Below, piece after piece: positions 1-4,808 of a stretch of 7,121 nucleotides of DNA. The position numbers and the translations under genes were made by a program. The notes under the pieces were generated by a model that was not told where the DNA came from, made no database searches, and saw only the letters and a list, made by a program, of their open reading frames with translations. Within the stretch, counting starts at the first letter, position 1, and each line of letters opens with the position of its first letter. Source of the stretch: Firmicutes bacterium UBA6648 (GTDB taxonomy: Bacteria; Bacillota; Clostridia; Peptostreptococcales; Anaerovoracaceae); contig DKLE01000043.1 in the NCBI GenBank assembly GCA_002455605.1, positions 3,093 through 10,213 of the forward strand, given 5' to 3'.

Positions 1-1027
1 TTCCGTTAGCAATTTCTTCTCTGATTCTGGAGAAAATGATAACATTGGCATCCACCGCCATACCTACCGACAAAATAATACCTGCAATACCCGGCAGAGT
101 CAGAACACTTCCCATAAGTGCCATGATCCAGAGAACGATTAATACATAAAGCAATAGAGCAATATTTGCCGCAACGCCCATAATTCCATAAAACACAAGC
201 ATAATTATAATAATTAATGCCACTGCTATAATTCCCGCTATAACACTCATTTCAAAAGCATTATAGCCGATAGTAGCCGTTCTTGTTGAAGTATTTACTT
301 CCTCTAATGCTACAGGCAGTGAGCCTCCTCGGATTAAAGCAGAAAGATTGGTTGCTTCATCCTGCTGAAAGCCTCCGGTTCCTCCTCCGGTAATGATAGC
401 CTGTCCGTTCTGAATTACTTGATTAACAACAGGTGCAGAAATGATCTGATTATCCAAAACAATTGCAATTGCTCTGGAATTGACGCCTTCCATTTTAGGC
501 TCCACACTTCCGGACAGCGCTTTTGAAGTAGCCTGTGCAAAAGCTTCTGTACCAGCCTTGTCAAACTCTAAAGATACGGCATAGCCTCCCCGTTCATGAT
601 CCTGTGTAATACCCGCATCCTTAACCATGCTTCCATCCAGAACCATGGTTCCGTCAGCTAAAAAGAACTGCAGCTGAGCAGTTCGTCCGATTTGTTTAAT
701 CGCTTCGTCGGAATCCTCTGCTCCGGGAAGTTCCACACGGATTCTTTTTTCACCTTCAATAGTGACGATAGGTTCAGACAAACCCATTTGATTTACTCGC
801 TGTTCAATAACAGCCTGTGTTTGTTCCATTAGTTTTTTCAACTGATCGCCGGTAACGTCCGTTTGTGCTTCCATAACCACATAGACACCGCCTTTAATAT
901 CCAGCCCCAGCTTTATTTTATCCTTAATAGCCGGAATGGGACCCGCTCCCAATATGGTTATTGCCCATCCCAGCACAATAATAATAACAACAAAGACCGA
1001 TAAAGCTTTTCTCATTTGTACGCTCAT
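1..1027 (-). CDS. secD: Protein translocase subunit SecD (3' end cut by window edge)
   Basis: SecD is the membrane subunit that, with SecF, uses the proton gradient to help pull proteins through SecYEG on the outer face of the membrane. The first 342 residues are visible; roughly 70 more would be expected, so the C-terminal helices are missing. Seen: one N-terminal membrane helix (about residues 8-27), the family motif LGLDIKGG at 40-47, an extracytoplasmic part (about 48-255), then helices from about 260 on, with LTLPGIAGI (309-317) and GMAVDANVIIF (322-332). Asp326 in VDAN is probably the counterpart of the Asp linked to proton coupling in other SecD proteins. The usual FERIREE reads FSRIREE here. 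The ATG at 1027 is chosen because AGAGGGG lies 8 bases upstream; Met5 is a weaker alternative. secF should follow outside the window. Its promoter must lie in, or upstream of, the palindrome-rich spacer before it. Confidence 0.97.
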   Translation of the reverse strand, partial: MSVQMRKALSVFVVIIIVLGWAITILGAGPIPAIKDKIKLGLDIKGGVYVVMEAQTDVTGDQLKKLMEQTQAVIEQRVNQMGLSEPIVTIEGEKRIRVELPGAEDSDEAIKQIGRTAQLQFFLADGTMVLDGSMVKDAGITQDHERGGYAVSLEFDKAGTEAFAQATSKALSGSVEPKMEGVNSRAIAIVLDNQIISAPVVNQVIQNGQAIITGGGTGGFQQDEATNLSALIRGGSLPVALEEVNTSTRTATIGYNAFEMSVIAGIIAVALIIIIMLVFYGIMGVAANIALLLYVLIVLWIMALMGSVLTLPGIAGIILSVGMAVDANVIIFSRIREEIANG

Positions 1028-1151
1028 TTTATTTTCCCCTCTATTTTTCTATTGTTTTATCATACATAGTATGATGTTATGTTGATTTTTTATGGTCAAG
1101 TTCGCTCATTTATGATCAACATTATATTAAATACTCTATTTAGTATTAATA

Positions 1152-1189
1152 AACAAAAAGTACTTCATATTATTCTACTACTTTTTGTT
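1152..1189. repeat. 11-bp perfect inverted repeat, possible weak AT-rich terminator
   Basis: The arms AACAAAAAGTA (1152-1162) and TACTTTTTGTT (1179-1189) are exact reverse complements with a 16-base spacer. On the minus strand the 3' arm is U-rich and runs on into TTTATTAAT, and the element begins 33 bases past the stop codon of the small membrane gene. It could therefore act as a weak, possibly bidirectional terminator. The core of the stem is AT-only and the loop is long, so termination would be inefficient at best. It directly abuts, and shares one base with, the hairpin at 1189-1210. Confidence 0.4.
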
Positions 1190-1210
1190 GATTTCTACAA
1201 GTAGAAATCA
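1189..1210. repeat. Near-perfect palindrome just past the small membrane gene
   Basis: The arms TGATTTCTAC (1189-1198) and GTAGAAATCA (1201-1210) are exact reverse complements with only two bases between them. As minus-strand RNA this would fold as a 9-bp stem closed by a CUUG tetraloop, starting 11 bases after the stop codon of the small membrane gene. No T-run follows on either strand, so it is not an intrinsic terminator by itself. An mRNA 3'-end stabilising hairpin or a protein-binding palindrome are the plausible readings. Confidence 0.55.
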
Positions 1211-1221
1211 GTTCGAAATCG

Positions 1222-1587
1222 CTATTTTTTCACATTTACACCTATTATGCCACCAATACCGCCAATAACTACAGGAATCCCATATTGTGCACGAAAGCTG
1301 TTTAATGTCAAATCTTGAAAGTAAGTACAATTAATGCCGAATACAATCAAAAAAACAAAGACAGCCGACAGCCCAATTGCTGATAAAAGCCCCTTTTTTC
1401 CTATTAATTTACCTGAAAAAACTCCCAAAAACAAGGTTGCTATACACATTGCAGCAATTAAATAGTAAACGGAAAAGCTTTCCGGAACCGATGTAAATTT
1501 AATAAATACTGTAATGACAGTGGTTAAAATTAAAAATATAATAAAAGCTAACAGGTAACCCTTCACTAGTTTACAAAGATAATTCAT
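1222..1587 (-). CDS. Small four-helix membrane protein between yajC and secD (resembles TIGR04086 family)
   Basis: A 121-residue, strongly hydrophobic protein with no enzyme motif. Seen: four likely membrane helices at about 10-30, 39-58, 66-86 and 102-118, the last glycine-rich (GIPVVIGGIGGIIGVN), short basic turns such as GKKG at 63-66, and a C-terminal KK. Size, helix number and position next to yajC fit the uncharacterised TIGR04086 membrane family of Bacillota; that assignment is from memory and its function is unknown. The ATG at 1587 is chosen because GGAGGG sits 6 bases upstream and the protein then begins with a normal first helix. The frame stays open upstream to 1686, but that extension would run through a palindrome and the yajC terminator. 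Having a terminator upstream, it should have its own promoter. A role in the Sec machinery is inferred only from position. Confidence 0.85.
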   Translation of the reverse strand: MNYLCKLVKGYLLAFIIFLILTTVITVFIKFTSVPESFSVYYLIAAMCIATLFLGVFSGKLIGKKGLLSAIGLSAVFVFLIVFGINCTYFQDLTLNSFRAQYGIPVVIGGIGGIIGVNVKK

Positions 1588-1629
1588 ATCCTTCCCTCCC
1601 AAATAATATACAAGATTTACACTAGAGAT

Positions 1630-1651
1630 ATCCAATATCATTATATTGGAT
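1630..1651. promoter_or_regulatory. Palindrome around a TATAAT box, candidate promoter/operator of the small membrane gene
   Basis: The arms ATCCAATAT (1630-1638) and ATATTGGAT (1643-1651) are exact reverse complements with a 4-base gap. Read on the minus strand the centre contains a perfect TATAAT (1645-1640), about 50 bases upstream of the ATG at 1587. No good -35 lies at the right distance: TTCTGA at spacing 16 is the best. No T-run follows, so it is not a terminator. A -10 box inside a palindrome is a classic repressor-site layout, but this function is inferred. Confidence 0.4.
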
Positions 1652-1669
1652 TTTAAAGGAATCAGAACT

Positions 1670-1698
1670 AAAAAAAGCCCCTGCATGATTTGCAGGGG
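1670..1698 (-). terminator. Strong intrinsic terminator behind yajC
   Basis: On the minus strand an 8-bp perfect stem, CCCCTGCA pairing with TGCAGGGG (1698-1691 and 1685-1678), has a 5-base loop and is followed by C and seven T (1676-1670). It starts 11 bases after the yajC stop codon. This is a textbook Rho-independent terminator and should end most transcripts coming from yajC before the small membrane gene and secD. Confidence 0.93.
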
Positions 1699-1709
1699 AA
1701 TTAATTGAT

Positions 1710-2150
1710 TTATTTTTCTTCGCTTTCTTCAATAACTGCACTTTCCTGAGCAGATTCCTCTGATACGTGGGAATCTGTGTCAGTTTGCTCTCCGCTGTCT
1801 TTCTTTAATCTCTTTGGCAAAGCCTTTTTCGGCGCTTCTTCAGCCTCATCAACCGGTCTCGCCTTTTTCGGAGAAGTTTTTGATTCATCACTGTTAACAA
1901 CTTTGGATACAGACCATTTCATCATTTCAAATTTTAGCTTTTCAGCTCCAACCTGAATAACGATTGTTTCTTCTTTAACTTTCACGACTTTTCCGCAAAT
2001 ACCTCCGATAGTGATAATTTCATCACCTACTTTGATATTGCTTCTCATTTCATTAACTGCTCTCTCTTTTTTCTTTTGTGGTCTGATTAACAAGAAATAC
2101 ATAATTAGTATTAAAAGAACCAACGGTAATAATTGGTATAACGATCCCAT
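1710..2150 (-). CDS. yajC: Preprotein translocase subunit YajC, with long charged tail
   Basis: YajC is the small single-helix membrane protein that associates with SecD and SecF at the SecYEG channel. The protein has 146 residues. Seen: one N-terminal helix (about 4-22), the family motif RPQKKK (23-28), and the conserved soluble core VGDEIITIGGICGKVVKV (41-58). From about 86 on there is a low-complexity tail: first lysine/proline-rich with PKKAxP twice (94-99 and 107-112), then strongly Ser/Glu-rich to the end. Many YajC proteins are only about 85-110 residues, so the extra length is this tail. The ATG at 2150 is fixed by AAGGAGG 9 bases upstream; the frame is open further upstream only because it crosses a tRNA gene. 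The gene starts 62 bases after tRNA-Leu(CAA) with no good promoter in the gap, so it may be read through from the tRNAs. A strong terminator follows it. Confidence 0.96.
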   Translation of the reverse strand: MGSLYQLLPLVLLILIMYFLLIRPQKKKERAVNEMRSNIKVGDEIITIGGICGKVVKVKEETIVIQVGAEKLKFEMMKWSVSKVVNSDESKTSPKKARPVDEAEEAPKKALPKRLKKDSGEQTDTDSHVSEESAQESAVIEESEEK

Positions 2151-2212
2151 TTCGTAACGCCTCCTTGTGTTATATCTAGAATCAAATACGATTAGCTTGT
2201 TAAATAAAAAAA

Positions 2213-2299
2213 TGGTGCCGGCGATGGGGGTCGAACCCATACGGTGTTGCCACCACGGGATTTTGAGTCCCGCACGTCTGCCAATTCCATCACGCCGGC
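2213..2299 (-). tRNA. tRNA-Leu, anticodon CAA
   Basis: An 87-base class II tRNA with encoded CCA (2215-2213), reading UUG. The acceptor pairs GCCGGCG (2299-2293) with CGCCGGC. The anticodon stem CGGGA/TCCCG encloses loop CTCAAAA, with anticodon CAA at 2265-2263. The long variable arm TGGTG/CACCG is closed by a GCAA tetraloop, and the T-arm has the usual GGTTCGA. Seven T follow the CCA directly (2212-2206), which may cause partial termination, though no separate hairpin precedes them. It lies between tRNA-Leu(GAG) and yajC. Confidence 0.97.
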
Positions 2300-2319
2300 G
2301 CATTATTCGCATTGTTATA

Positions 2320-2348
2320 AATATATCATAGCTTGAACATAATTTCAA
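2320..2348 (-). promoter_or_regulatory. Sigma-A promoter for tRNA-Leu(CAA)
   Basis: On the minus strand TTGAAA (-35, 2348-2343) is separated by exactly 17 bases from TATATT (-10, 2325-2320). The predicted start is near 2313, about 14 bases before the mature tRNA 5' end at 2299. The -35 lies in a 6-bp inverted repeat, CTTGAA/TTCAAG (2332-2349). This would let the second tRNA be transcribed independently of the first. Confidence 0.7.
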
Positions 2349-2376
2349 GTACAAATTTTCCATAAATTTTATTTAA

Positions 2377-2458
2377 TGGTGCGCCCGACCAGACTTGAAC
2401 TGGTACGATTGCTCACACGCCCCTCAAACGTGCGCGTCTGCCATTCCGCCACGGGCGC
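2377..2458 (-). tRNA. tRNA-Leu, anticodon GAG
   Basis: An 82-base class II tRNA with encoded CCA (2379-2377), reading CUC and CUU. The acceptor pairs GCGCCCG (2458-2452) with CGGGCGC. The anticodon stem CACGT/GCGTG (with one U-G pair) encloses loop TTGAGGG, with anticodon GAG at 2425-2423. The T-stem is ACCAG/CTGGT. The variable region is short for leucine, 11 bases, forming about 3 pairs (TGA/TCG, one wobble) under a GCAA tetraloop. No intrinsic terminator follows, so transcripts can continue into the second leucine tRNA. Confidence 0.96.
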
Positions 2459-2479
2459 AAACCATAAATCACGAAAATT

Positions 2480-2508
2480 ATAATAGCATAATTATAAAAG
2501 AATGTAAA
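2480..2508 (-). promoter_or_regulatory. Strong sigma-A promoter for the leucine tRNA pair
   Basis: On the minus strand TTTACA (-35, 2508-2503) is followed after exactly 17 bases by TATTAT (-10, 2485-2480), with an extended -10 TGC directly in front (2488-2486). The predicted start is near 2473, about 15 bases before the mature tRNA-Leu(GAG) 5' end. It lies in the 62-base gap after the solute-binding protein gene. An AT-only inverted repeat (TTATAAT/ATTATAA, 2478-2497) overlaps the -10. Confidence 0.82.
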
Positions 2509-2520
2509 GAAGTTTGTATA

Positions 2521-4191
2521 TTATTCGTTTGAAGAATTATTATTTGAAGCAGAATCAACAATTTCCGGGGTCTCTGTTATGGGATATTTACAGTACCAGC
2601 TCTCACAATCCTTATAGAAATTGTTAAACATATAATTACTTTCATTTCCGTTTAAAGCTTCTGCCGTTAAAGCACCATAGGTTTTATAGATAATACAATA
2701 ATATGGTAACTCATCTATGATAATGTCTTTGATTCCTTCTACACTTTCCTTTTTTTGCTCTTCTGCTATACCGGATTTCAACTTGTCCAAAAGTTTATCA
2801 ACTTTTTTATTGGAATAACCGATCAGGTTATTATAATCGGAATGAAGAAAAGTTCTTAAATCATAGGTCTCATTGATTTTCATTCCGCCGATAAAGATAT
2901 CATATTCCTTTGCACGCAATTGATTGTTAAAATCCTGCAAATCGGCCGCATAAATGATACGGCTTGAAATAGACAGCTTATCTAAGGATGCTTTTATGGT
3001 TTCCGCCGCAATCGTTCTGCTTTGATCCGCTTTATTTACTAATATATTTACCGTCAGTTCATTTTCGTTTTTATCTTCCAAATAACCGTTTCCATCTCGA
3101 TCTAAATATTCTGCTGCAGTTAATAATTTTGCTGCTTTTTCTAAACTGAACTTGTATTGATCCCCGGTATTGGCGGTGCCTAAATACCCAGGAAAATAGA
3201 TACTGTCACACAGGGTACCGTTTTTATAGTATGCACTCTCATTTACAGTTTTAGTATCCACTGCATAGGCAATGGCTTTTCGGACTCTTTTGTCAGCCAT
3301 GGTTTCCTTTGAAAAATTATAACCGACTACCTCAACTTCATTAGAGACAAAATTTTTAGACGTAATCTTCTTGTCCGTAATCAAAGTGTCTCTGGACAAC
3401 TCTTGTAAATAGCCCAGAGCAATGCTGTTCACTTCTAAAAGAGGAATTACATCTTCCTTTTCAGGCAGAATAGTAAAGCATAAAGTATTGGAAGGCCTGG
3501 TTCCGTTATAATATTCATTTGCAGACAATTGTAATTCTGAAATGTCATTATATTTTTTTATGGCATAGGGCCCAGAGCCAATAGGAATAAAGCTGGAAGA
3601 AGATACTTTAGCAGCAGAGTATTTTCCAAAGTTTTTTTCAGAAACGATAGGAAAAATAAAATTCTCCATAGAAACATCTCTTTTATCCTTGAATCTTACA
3701 ACCACAGAGTATTTATCACTTTTGCTTACCGATACCGATTTAATATTGTTTACATAACTGCTGTAAACGGTATTTCCGGAAGCCGCTGCCGCCATATAAC
3801 TGTCAATGGAATATTTTACATCCTCACCGGTTACATTGGTTCCGTTGCTGAAATAGGAGCCTGTCTTGATATTTATCGTTACTGCCATTTTATCCGAATC
3901 ATAATTGTAACCGCTGGCTAAACCATTCTGCAAAGATAAATTCTCATCTAAATAAAACAGACTTTCAAAAATTAATTTGCTCAGATGATAGGTATCTGAA
4001 TCTTTTGAAGTAACAGGATTTAAGGTTCTGACTTTTTCCATAGGTAAATTGACAATCTGTGATTCTGCATAAGAAACCTTTTCTTTATCCGATTTATTCA
4101 ATAAATTATAAACATCCCCATGCTGACCGTAGATGATGATGCCTATACAAATAATTACAGTTATACTTATGATTATTACTTTTTTTATCAT
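2521..4191 (-). CDS. Family 5 extracellular solute-binding protein, orphan and without lipobox
   Basis: A 556-residue protein of the SBP_bac_5 (oligopeptide/nickel type) binding-protein fold, normally the ligand-catching part of an ABC importer. Seen: an N-terminal membrane segment (5-21) after KK, then family hallmarks: NPVTS near 59-63, the VTINIKTGSYFSNGT/VTGEDVKYS region (104-128), IGSGPYAIKKY (204-214), VRKAIAYAVD (303-312) and LLTAAEYLDRDGNGYLED (356-373), whose DRDGNG resembles a calcium-loop core. The tail is Asn/Ser-rich. Cys15 lies inside the hydrophobic stretch after V-I-I, which is not a lipobox, so it is probably membrane-anchored or cleaved rather than lipidated. The ATG at 4191 follows coaE by 12 bases, with AAGGG 9 bases upstream overlapping the coaE stop, so it is translationally coupled. 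No permease or ATPase gene is in the window. The ligand cannot be told; a peptide-like substrate is a guess. Confidence 0.9.
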   Translation of the reverse strand: MIKKVIIISITVIICIGIIIYGQHGDVYNLLNKSDKEKVSYAESQIVNLPMEKVRTLNPVTSKDSDTYHLSKLIFESLFYLDENLSLQNGLASGYNYDSDKMAVTINIKTGSYFSNGTNVTGEDVKYSIDSYMAAAASGNTVYSSYVNNIKSVSVSKSDKYSVVVRFKDKRDVSMENFIFPIVSEKNFGKYSAAKVSSSSFIPIGSGPYAIKKYNDISELQLSANEYYNGTRPSNTLCFTILPEKEDVIPLLEVNSIALGYLQELSRDTLITDKKITSKNFVSNEVEVVGYNFSKETMADKRVRKAIAYAVDTKTVNESAYYKNGTLCDSIYFPGYLGTANTGDQYKFSLEKAAKLLTAAEYLDRDGNGYLEDKNENELTVNILVNKADQSRTIAAETIKASLDKLSISSRIIYAADLQDFNNQLRAKEYDIFIGGMKINETYDLRTFLHSDYNNLIGYSNKKVDKLLDKLKSGIAEEQKKESVEGIKDIIIDELPYYCIIYKTYGALTAEALNGNESNYMFNNFYKDCESWYCKYPITETPEIVDSASNNNSSNE

Positions 4192-4203
4192 TGTTCTGTT
4201 CCC

Positions 4204-4791
4204 TTATTTCATGTCCAATAATTTGTCTATCTGTGCATACAATGCTTCTGCCGTGGCAGAGTTGTTTAACACATGGTCCGCTCTTTTGTACTGCTCTTCT
4301 CTGCTCATTTGCTTTCTCATGCGAGAAAGCACTTCCTCCCGAGAAGAACCGTCTCTGCGGATAACTCGCTCAATCCGCAGTTCATCTTCTGCATCCACCA
4401 CCCAGATTTCATGTGACTGCTGATCCAGTCCGGCTTCAAAAAGGAGAGGAGCATCTATAAAAATCAACATTTCGCCAGTTGTATGATAGTATTCTATTTT
4501 TTCATTGATTATTCTTATAATCTCCTGGAGCATGATGCCGTCCAGTTTTTTTTTCTGTTCTTCACTGGAAAAAGCAATGGCCGCCAATGCTTTTCGGTTT
4601 AAACTTCCATCCGAATTTAAAATATTGCTACCGAAACACTCCGATAATTTGAACAATGTTTCGGATTCAGGCTCTACAATTTCTCGGGCAATCTTATCCG
4701 CATCAATAATAGCAAAACCTTTTTGTGTCAGATAGTTGGATACCGTAGATTTGCCACTTCCAATGCCTCCTGTCAGTCCGATTATTCTCAT
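4204..4791 (-). CDS. coaE: Dephospho-CoA kinase
   Basis: This cytoplasmic enzyme does the last step of coenzyme A synthesis, phosphorylating the ribose 3'-hydroxyl of dephospho-CoA with ATP. The protein has 195 residues, normal for the family. Seen: the P-loop GGIGSGKST (8-16), DAD (30-32) for substrate and metal, DAPLLFEAGLD (113-123), and the C-terminal RMRKQMSREEQ (157-167) and ADHVLNNS (171-178). The usual His-Pro of the 'HP' segment near residue 88 reads Leu-Gln in LDGIMLQEII. The ATG at 4791 is preferred because AGGAAGG lies 8 bases upstream; an in-frame GTG at 4800 would touch that ribosome site directly. It starts 17 bases after polA and ends 12 bases before the solute-binding protein gene, so all three probably share one transcript; polA-coaE adjacency is common in Bacillota. 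Confidence 0.97.
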   Translation of the reverse strand: MRIIGLTGGIGSGKSTVSNYLTQKGFAIIDADKIAREIVEPESETLFKLSECFGSNILNSDGSLNRKALAAIAFSSEEQKKKLDGIMLQEIIRIINEKIEYYHTTGEMLIFIDAPLLFEAGLDQQSHEIWVVDAEDELRIERVIRRDGSSREEVLSRMRKQMSREEQYKRADHVLNNSATAEALYAQIDKLLDMK

Positions 4792-4808
4792 TTCGTTCAC
4801 CTTCCTGC

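Larger units (their letters stand above)
1028..1221. other. Palindrome-rich spacer upstream of secD
   Basis: This 194-base AT-rich stretch separates the small membrane gene from secD and has no credible gene. It holds several inverted repeats: ATCATAC/GTATGAT (1059-1075, 3-base gap), ATGTTGAT/ATCAACAT (1079-1086 and 1115-1122), a bulged repeat closing on AATACT/AGTATT (about 1126-1150), an 11-bp perfect pair (1152-1162 and 1179-1189) and a 10-bp pair (1189-1210). It also holds the near-repeat TATGGTCAA/TATGATCAA spaced 20 bases apart (1091 and 1111). A TATAAT on the minus strand at 1126-1121 is the best -10 candidate for secD, but the -35 placed for it (TTAATA) is weak. None of the hairpins has the GC-rich stem plus U-tract of a strong terminator. 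The functions of these elements are inference. Confidence 0.7.

Noticed and set aside
1189..1210. Resemblance to a Cas12a-type CRISPR repeat (stem TCTAC/GTAGA)
   Set aside because: Only one copy exists, the loop and flanks do not match such repeats, there are no spacers, and no cas gene is near. It is a simple palindrome.
1588..1686. Earlier start for the small membrane protein at 1686
   Set aside because: The extra 33 codons cross the yajC terminator hairpin and the 1630-1651 palindrome and lack a ribosome site, while GGAGGG precedes the ATG at 1587.
2206..2212. Intrinsic terminator at the T7 run after tRNA-Leu(CAA)
   Set aside because: No independent GC-rich hairpin directly precedes the run; the acceptor stem is part of the folded tRNA. 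At most it gives partial termination.
2151..2363. N-terminal extension of the yajC reading frame up to 2363
   Set aside because: The extension runs straight through the tRNA-Leu(CAA) gene, while a strong AAGGAGG sits 9 bases before the ATG at 2150, which gives a normal YajC start.
2459..2520. Terminator between the solute-binding protein gene and the tRNAs
   Set aside because: The only inverted repeat there (TTATAAT/ATTATAA, 2478-2497) is AT-only, lacks a T-run and overlaps a good promoter -10.
4133..4423. Plus-strand reading frames, including 4133-4423, 4505-4735, 4986-5276, 5472-5663 and 6491-6706, and the minus-strand frame 5453-5671
   Set aside because: All lie inside confidently identified minus-strand genes (solute-binding protein, coaE, polA), show no family motif, and are shadow frames.
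4792..4800. GTG start for coaE at 4800
   Set aside because: The AGGAAGG site would overlap or touch that GTG, whereas it is 8 bases from the ATG at 4791, and CoaE proteins begin close to the P-loop as MRIIGLTGG does.
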